Source: Argyresthia goedartella
Lineage: Eukaryota; Arthropoda; Insecta; Lepidoptera; Argyresthiidae
DNA length: 64,000 bases
Direction of reading: 5' to 3'
Assembly (NCBI GenBank): GCA_949825045.1
Contig: OX463816.1
Span: 18,797,243-18,861,242 of the forward strand
Part shown: one piece after another, positions 49,901 to 55,900 of the stretch
Layout: each line of letters begins with the position of its first letter
Numbering within the stretch: the first letter of the stretch is position 1
The notes under the pieces: generated by a model
What the model saw: only the letters and a program-made list of their open reading frames with translations
Databases searched by the model: none
Told to the model about the DNA's origin: nothing
Program-made: the position numbers and the translations under genes

Positions 49901-52900
49901 CATCTAAACTGACCTTTCTCTATCCTTGTCACTATATCTTCTTTCAATCCACAGCGTTCCCTTATAACTTCATTCTTCAATCTATCTTTCAATGTTACTC
50001 GACATATACTCCTGAAAGACCTCATTTCTACAGCGTTTATTCGGCTTTCATGCTTCTTCTGCCATACCCAACATTCGCTCCCATACATCAACGTCGGACT
50101 CAACACTCCATTATGAATCGCCCAACGTGCCTTTTGGGACACCGTTTGACTACTCATCAAGGAGTGCAGCGCCCCATTGATTTTGTTGCCCGCACTCACT
50201 CTCCTTTCAATATCACCCTCACATTTCCCATCTCTTGTGAACATACTATCTCATTCTCTTGTTCCACTTGTTCATCATCCTTTTCTAAAACCATGACCTT
50301 CGTTTTACTGACATTCACTTTCATTCTGTTCTTCTTAAGTGATTCGTTCATGAGAGTTATCATCTCCTGCAGCTCACCTACCGACGACGCAAGAATAACT
50401 TGATCAACGGCGTATAAGAGGCACTTGATAAGTAACTCTCCCATTTGCATCCCACAATCACACTCTTTCAAATCATTCAAATAATTAAGTTTGATGGCGT
50501 TAGAAATAATCGTATTGTATCTCGACTCGAACCCCTTTTTACACTATGTTTCATGTATTATCATACCGTCAGATTGCAAAGGTGAACATTTAAATTATGA
50601 TCTAATGATAAAACGATACTATGAGCTATATCTGGGTTGTTAAAAATAACTATTTTCAATATACGGTGCAATGTAGGGCGATGGACACTTTTCTTTATAT
50701 CATAAGTCTATGATAGTAGTACCATCCAAATGGCTAGCCGGAATTCTGCATTAAGTTATTGTTGGATTGGTCATGGCAATTTAAGTTTATATATAAGTAT
50801 TTTTTATTTTTTTTTATTTGACTGTACAAAACAATTTTTTTTCATGGTGTCCGGAATCGGCACAAAAAAAATATTAAAATTTAAATGTGTCACTTCGGAC
50901 ACAGTGTTCCGGTAATTTGTGTCCCAAACGTCAGCAAGCCTGGTTTCATACTTATTGGGGTGCTTACGGCGCAGACACGGCTTACGGTGACTACTTCTAC
51001 AAAGAGTTTCGTTTATCTGCGATTTATATGTATCTGATAATACCACACTAGCATTAAATGGCCTTTGCTCACTCAGTGAAAAATCAGCTGACAAAGCGAC
51101 AATAAAAGCTTTGTTAGAATTTTATTGTTACCGCACGTAAGTGCATCGTCGCTGCAGCTATAGGCCCATAGTGGCTGTGACAACTTTTTTATTGTTGAAG
51201 TTATTTTTGTTATTTTAGCTAAAGACACGTAGATACGGTAACTATGTTAAAAATATTTAAACGGGATAACAACGGCACGTTGTCAACTTATCAACGTTAT
51301 GAAGTGATATTGTAGCAAAGTTTAATCTATCAAAATAGCCGTTGTTACTATGGCTAAATGGTGTTGTTGACACGGCAACGTTATGAAGTGATGTTACAGC
51401 AAAGTTTAATCTATCAAAATAACAGTTCTTACTACGGCTAAATGATGTTGTTGATACGGCAACGTCATATACTAACAGAATACGAAGTAGATGTTTTGAC
51501 AAAGTATTCTTAGATCAAATTGCAAAGTGACGTCTGATACTTGTCCTCGCAAGCGCAAACTGTTTCTCCTATTCTGCCAGTTTCAACGTGGATGTCGTGC
51601 AGAGAAATAGTGTTTGTGCTCAAGAGTGATATGAAATATGGCATTGTAGATTTTTTTAACAGAAAATAAAATGCAGCATGCTGCAGTTTATGCTCGGTAA
51701 GTAACAGTGCCCTAATACAATTATGAGGTTCATGTCGTTGCTTTGCGATATTGGCTGTAACCTGTGCTTTGTTATTGTTTCCCATCACACTTCAAACAAA
51801 TATCTTCGAAATGTTTTATGACCTTTGACTGCAGCTGTTAGCCGGGCGAATTTCCTTTCTGCCAGGATTTTAGGTTAGATAGCTGGCTCCATAAATTTTT
51901 GCAGGATAAAAGTATCCTTTTTTTTGTCAGGGTTACTTACTTTCATTGCAATAATATCAGTAGGTATACCTCACCTCACGAGTTATGAGCGCTGAGCGAA
52001 AACTGGCGCCTTGGGGCGGGGGTTACTGCGTATTTGTTAACATAATCAGCGCCCAGTAAACCAGCCGCTCAAAAAGTAGCCAGATTAGTAAATTTTACCA
52101 CCTAAAGTAACTAAATGTAGGGAAGTTCAGTCCTCAAAAAGTAGCCAAATGTATGAAACTTCCAACAATTTTAGTACTTAACTAAATGACCCCATAAAGT
52201 TGCTAGATCTAGCTACAAAGTAGTTAAAATGGCAACACCGGCCGTTCGTTGGCCTTCGTTGGCCCGGTGTATACTCAGCATTTGGTTTTAAAAGCCACTA
52301 AAATAACCTAACCTAACATATGGCTAAATTATCAAGTCTCAGATAGCTTAAGCATAAAATAACAACGTTCTTCTTTTTCAGATCAAGAACTGACGTTAGA
52401 ATTACGAATGGAATCTGGAACGCACACTAACTGAACACATAGAAGAATTAAGAAAGTATTTCAAAATTTGGCGACTGCTAACACCTAGTTCATGCAAAAC
52501 AGAGGTCAGATGCTTCCATCTACACAATCAACTAGCCAAACGCGAGCTTAAAGTGGTACTCGGAGGTTCCATACTAAACCAGAACTTACTCCTAAGTCAC
52601 CCTGGACCACTCTCTCACTTTTAAAAAACATCTGCTGGTACTGCACGCAAGCTCCAGTCTCGCAACAATATAGTACAAAAGCTTACGGATACCTCCTGGG
52701 GCGCGAACGCCGACGTGCTTCGCACCTCTTCCTTATCGCTGGTGTACTTGACGGCAGAATACTGCGCACCAGTTTGGTTGGGCAACTCCCACACCAACAA
52801 GGTAGACGTGGAACTCAACAAGGCCATGCGATGCATATCCGGTAGCTTGAACTCCACCCCATGTCACTGGCTACCAGTGCTCTGCAGCATTCCTCCCCTT

Positions 52901-55900
52901 GACTTGAGAAGGAAGCACGCTCTCCTAAGAGAGCCCCGCCAGATTCGTGACCACCAATGCCTTCTAATACTCCCAGAGTTTATGGATACCACTAAGCACC
53001 GTCTTGAATCCAGAAACCCACCAAACAAAATCGCAATAAATCTGCTGCAAGAAGACTCCAACCTCATGCAACAATGGTAGCAACAATGAAACTCAACAAT
53101 GGCCGGCAAATTGGGCTCAGATCTTGTTCCAGGCTCCAAAATAAAGGGGTCCCAGCTGCCGAGGCGCGACTGGTGTAACTTCAACAGACTACGCACGGGT
53201 CATGGACGCTGTGCCCAATATAAACATCGCTGCGGCTGGATAGACTCCCCTGCTTGTACCTGTGGAATTGAAGTACAAGACATCCAACATATTATCTCTG
53301 CCCTCGCGACCTCCCGAGGACCTGATCAACCTTACTGACGAAGCCAACGAGTGGCTTAAATCCCTTAATATTAACTTGTAATTTGGTATGAACTGTTTAC
53401 AAATGCCATAGGAATAAATAAGTAAAGTAGAGATTATTACATACTTTTGATATAAATATTTTCTTATTTTATTTTAGGATTCTCAAATACCTCTATCGTC
53501 TTATCGTATCTTGTGCTACCCAAGCAATGTAACATTGTAGATTTAAATCCCTTCACTTTGTAAATGGTACACTGAAAAACAAAAACTATATTCCTCGAAG
53601 CTTCTGCCTATATATTGATACGGGTATACGTACCTTCACCGGAGTTCTCTGTGTATGCACCATACAGATGTATGGTGTACAATAAACATAGTTCAGAGTA
53701 CGCATACTCCTGGAATAATAGTCAGAGCTTCGGGGAGTCTATAATATTTTTTCATGGTGTACCATTAACAAAGTGCAGGGATAAGATCAGCCATGTTACT
53801 TTGCTAGAGCAGCAAAAAATATACGAGAAAAGTAACTTTGTCGGAGAAGCAACGGTGAATTGATAAAAGTACAAAGGAAGATAGCTAATTCAACAAAACA
53901 AAATAAGATCCACGGACAGTAAACCTTTGTCTTTTTAGCAAAACCCCTTCATCGGGACAATATACCTTTGATATGATAGCTAAAGGCATTTGTCATGGGA
54001 ACAAAAGGACAAGAAATCATATAGTGACACGAACAATTTTAACATTGTGATTTCAACAGATGTTTTATTGCTATTACATCAAAATTGGTAAATTTGTTGC
54101 ATTAGCAATTAAAGAGTAACAATAAAAACGTTGCCCTCATAACTATGCACCTTTGACGGCTGTCCAGCATCAAAGTTTTTTTTGTTGCAATGGCAATATT
54201 TTTTTGAGAGTTATGGCATGAGATACAGCTACAGCAACACCGAATCCAAGCCGAAATCCGATTCCTACGTGAACGTGCTAGTTCGAACCCGACTGCAATT
54301 GCAGATGTCGCGTGAGTGTGTCAGCGAGACAGCGAGCGTTACGACACGAGTGAGCGTGAGAGCGAGCGTTGTATGTAGCTACCGCTGTCACGCTCACTCG
54401 CGTTGTATTGTAACTTCGCTGGAGGTATCGCTCACGGCTTCGAACTGCCACCTATAAGGCACTTAACTTTCCTAACGTTTAGAGTTCAGACCTCCCCCAG
54501 CCATAGCAATATTATCAAGTAACTTCCTGGACGTTATATTTGCCTTCAGACATCCCAGTCTCTATTGTATTAGCGGTCATTTGCAGTCACATCCGTTCCC
54601 GCACGGTTGCGTCCAGACTAATACCTGAGGAATTACCTAACTTAACAAAGTCTTTGGCCAATAGACCATGTAATCACATGTTGCCCATCTCGGTGTATTA
54701 TTAAATAATTAGGTATAACGTAACAACAATTTCACTTCTTGAAGAAAATGTAACAGATTATCCACGCCGGTTGTTAATTTCTTAATGCATTACCTCAAAT
54801 CAGTCTGAGAACGAGAATGTTTGTTTTATGTATGTAGTATAGTAGCTCGGGCATACTTATAGTCATAATGAATATAAATAAAATAGGGCAACATACCTAC
54901 CTAGATAGATGGAGCAACGGAATAAAAATAGAATAAAGCACACGCACACCTAACGAACCCTTATTGCGTGTCGTTTTGACTGGGGTCTGTAAACAAAACA
55001 CTGCTGCTATTAGTAATTCTAATCCTAACCTTCCAGAATATTCAGTGTATCGACGGCGGTGCTCGCCGCGGGTCCACCGGCAGAGGGCACCGACCTTCCT
55101 GTCAACCTTGTGGGCCGCAAGTCCTCGCAGGGTCTAGGTATAGCCGTGGACCCGCGGGATGACACCATCATCTTCAGTCCCATCACCGAGACGGCCATCG
55201 CTGCGTGGAACCCGCTCACCAACTCGCACAAGTGAGAAGAATTTGTGATTTTGTGACCCTTTATTTCAAATTAAGTTTTGTAGTTTAGTGGCCTACTCTT
55301 CTCGATTGGTTCACCTTTAATGAGATAGTAGAGACATAATTCTGAATCCGATGTAATCAGAACAACTAACTTTTCATAACCCTCAGCATCATCAGGCTAA
55401 CGTTCACCGAAGACCAAAAACATCCAACACTTTAGTTATAATGGTTTCCCTAATCATAGGCATTTTATTCTTATGTGTGTATGGCAATAAAAAAGCGCCG
55501 TGTCCCCGCAAAGACAAGCAAGCCAAGCGCGAGGGCACTACCTACCCTTTCTCGATGCACTTCGTCGATTTTTTAAAACATCACAACTTGGGTTTGGATT
55601 ATAGCAGTTGTACAAAATTTTCAGGATATATTGCCAGTAGTAAACTTAATATACATAGAAATTTTCAATGGCATAGCTCTTATACTTAAGATTTTATTGA
55701 TATCTTAAATACCCCGATTTCGTCACTGACAATCAACAAAATTCTTAGTTACTTCCTCAAGTTCTACAAAACATAAATTTGGTATGAAAGCTAGTATTAG
55801 TACACAAACAACAAAAACATTCCAAAACTTGGACTTTTTATCTCCCAACTCCTTAAACTAGGGGATGGAAGTTTGTATGAGACTTCCGCAACTTTTGATG

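Larger units (their letters stand above)
42223..55036 (+). other. Intron 4 of the yellow-e-like gene (12814 bp)
   Basis: Hosts the intact minus-strand LINE, core module 7, the RTE pseudogene, a second RT fragment and smaller repeats. Nothing recognised in 42230-43250, 48700-49290, 50530-51280, 51480-52040 and 53400-54330. Confidence 0.75.

Noticed and set aside
49819..50403. A 194-codon plus-strand open frame
   Set aside because: Antisense shadow of the RTE-type pseudogene; no domain recognised.
55441..55689. Small open frame with hydrophobic start in intron 5
   Set aside because: No domain, no promoter or neighbours, within an intron.
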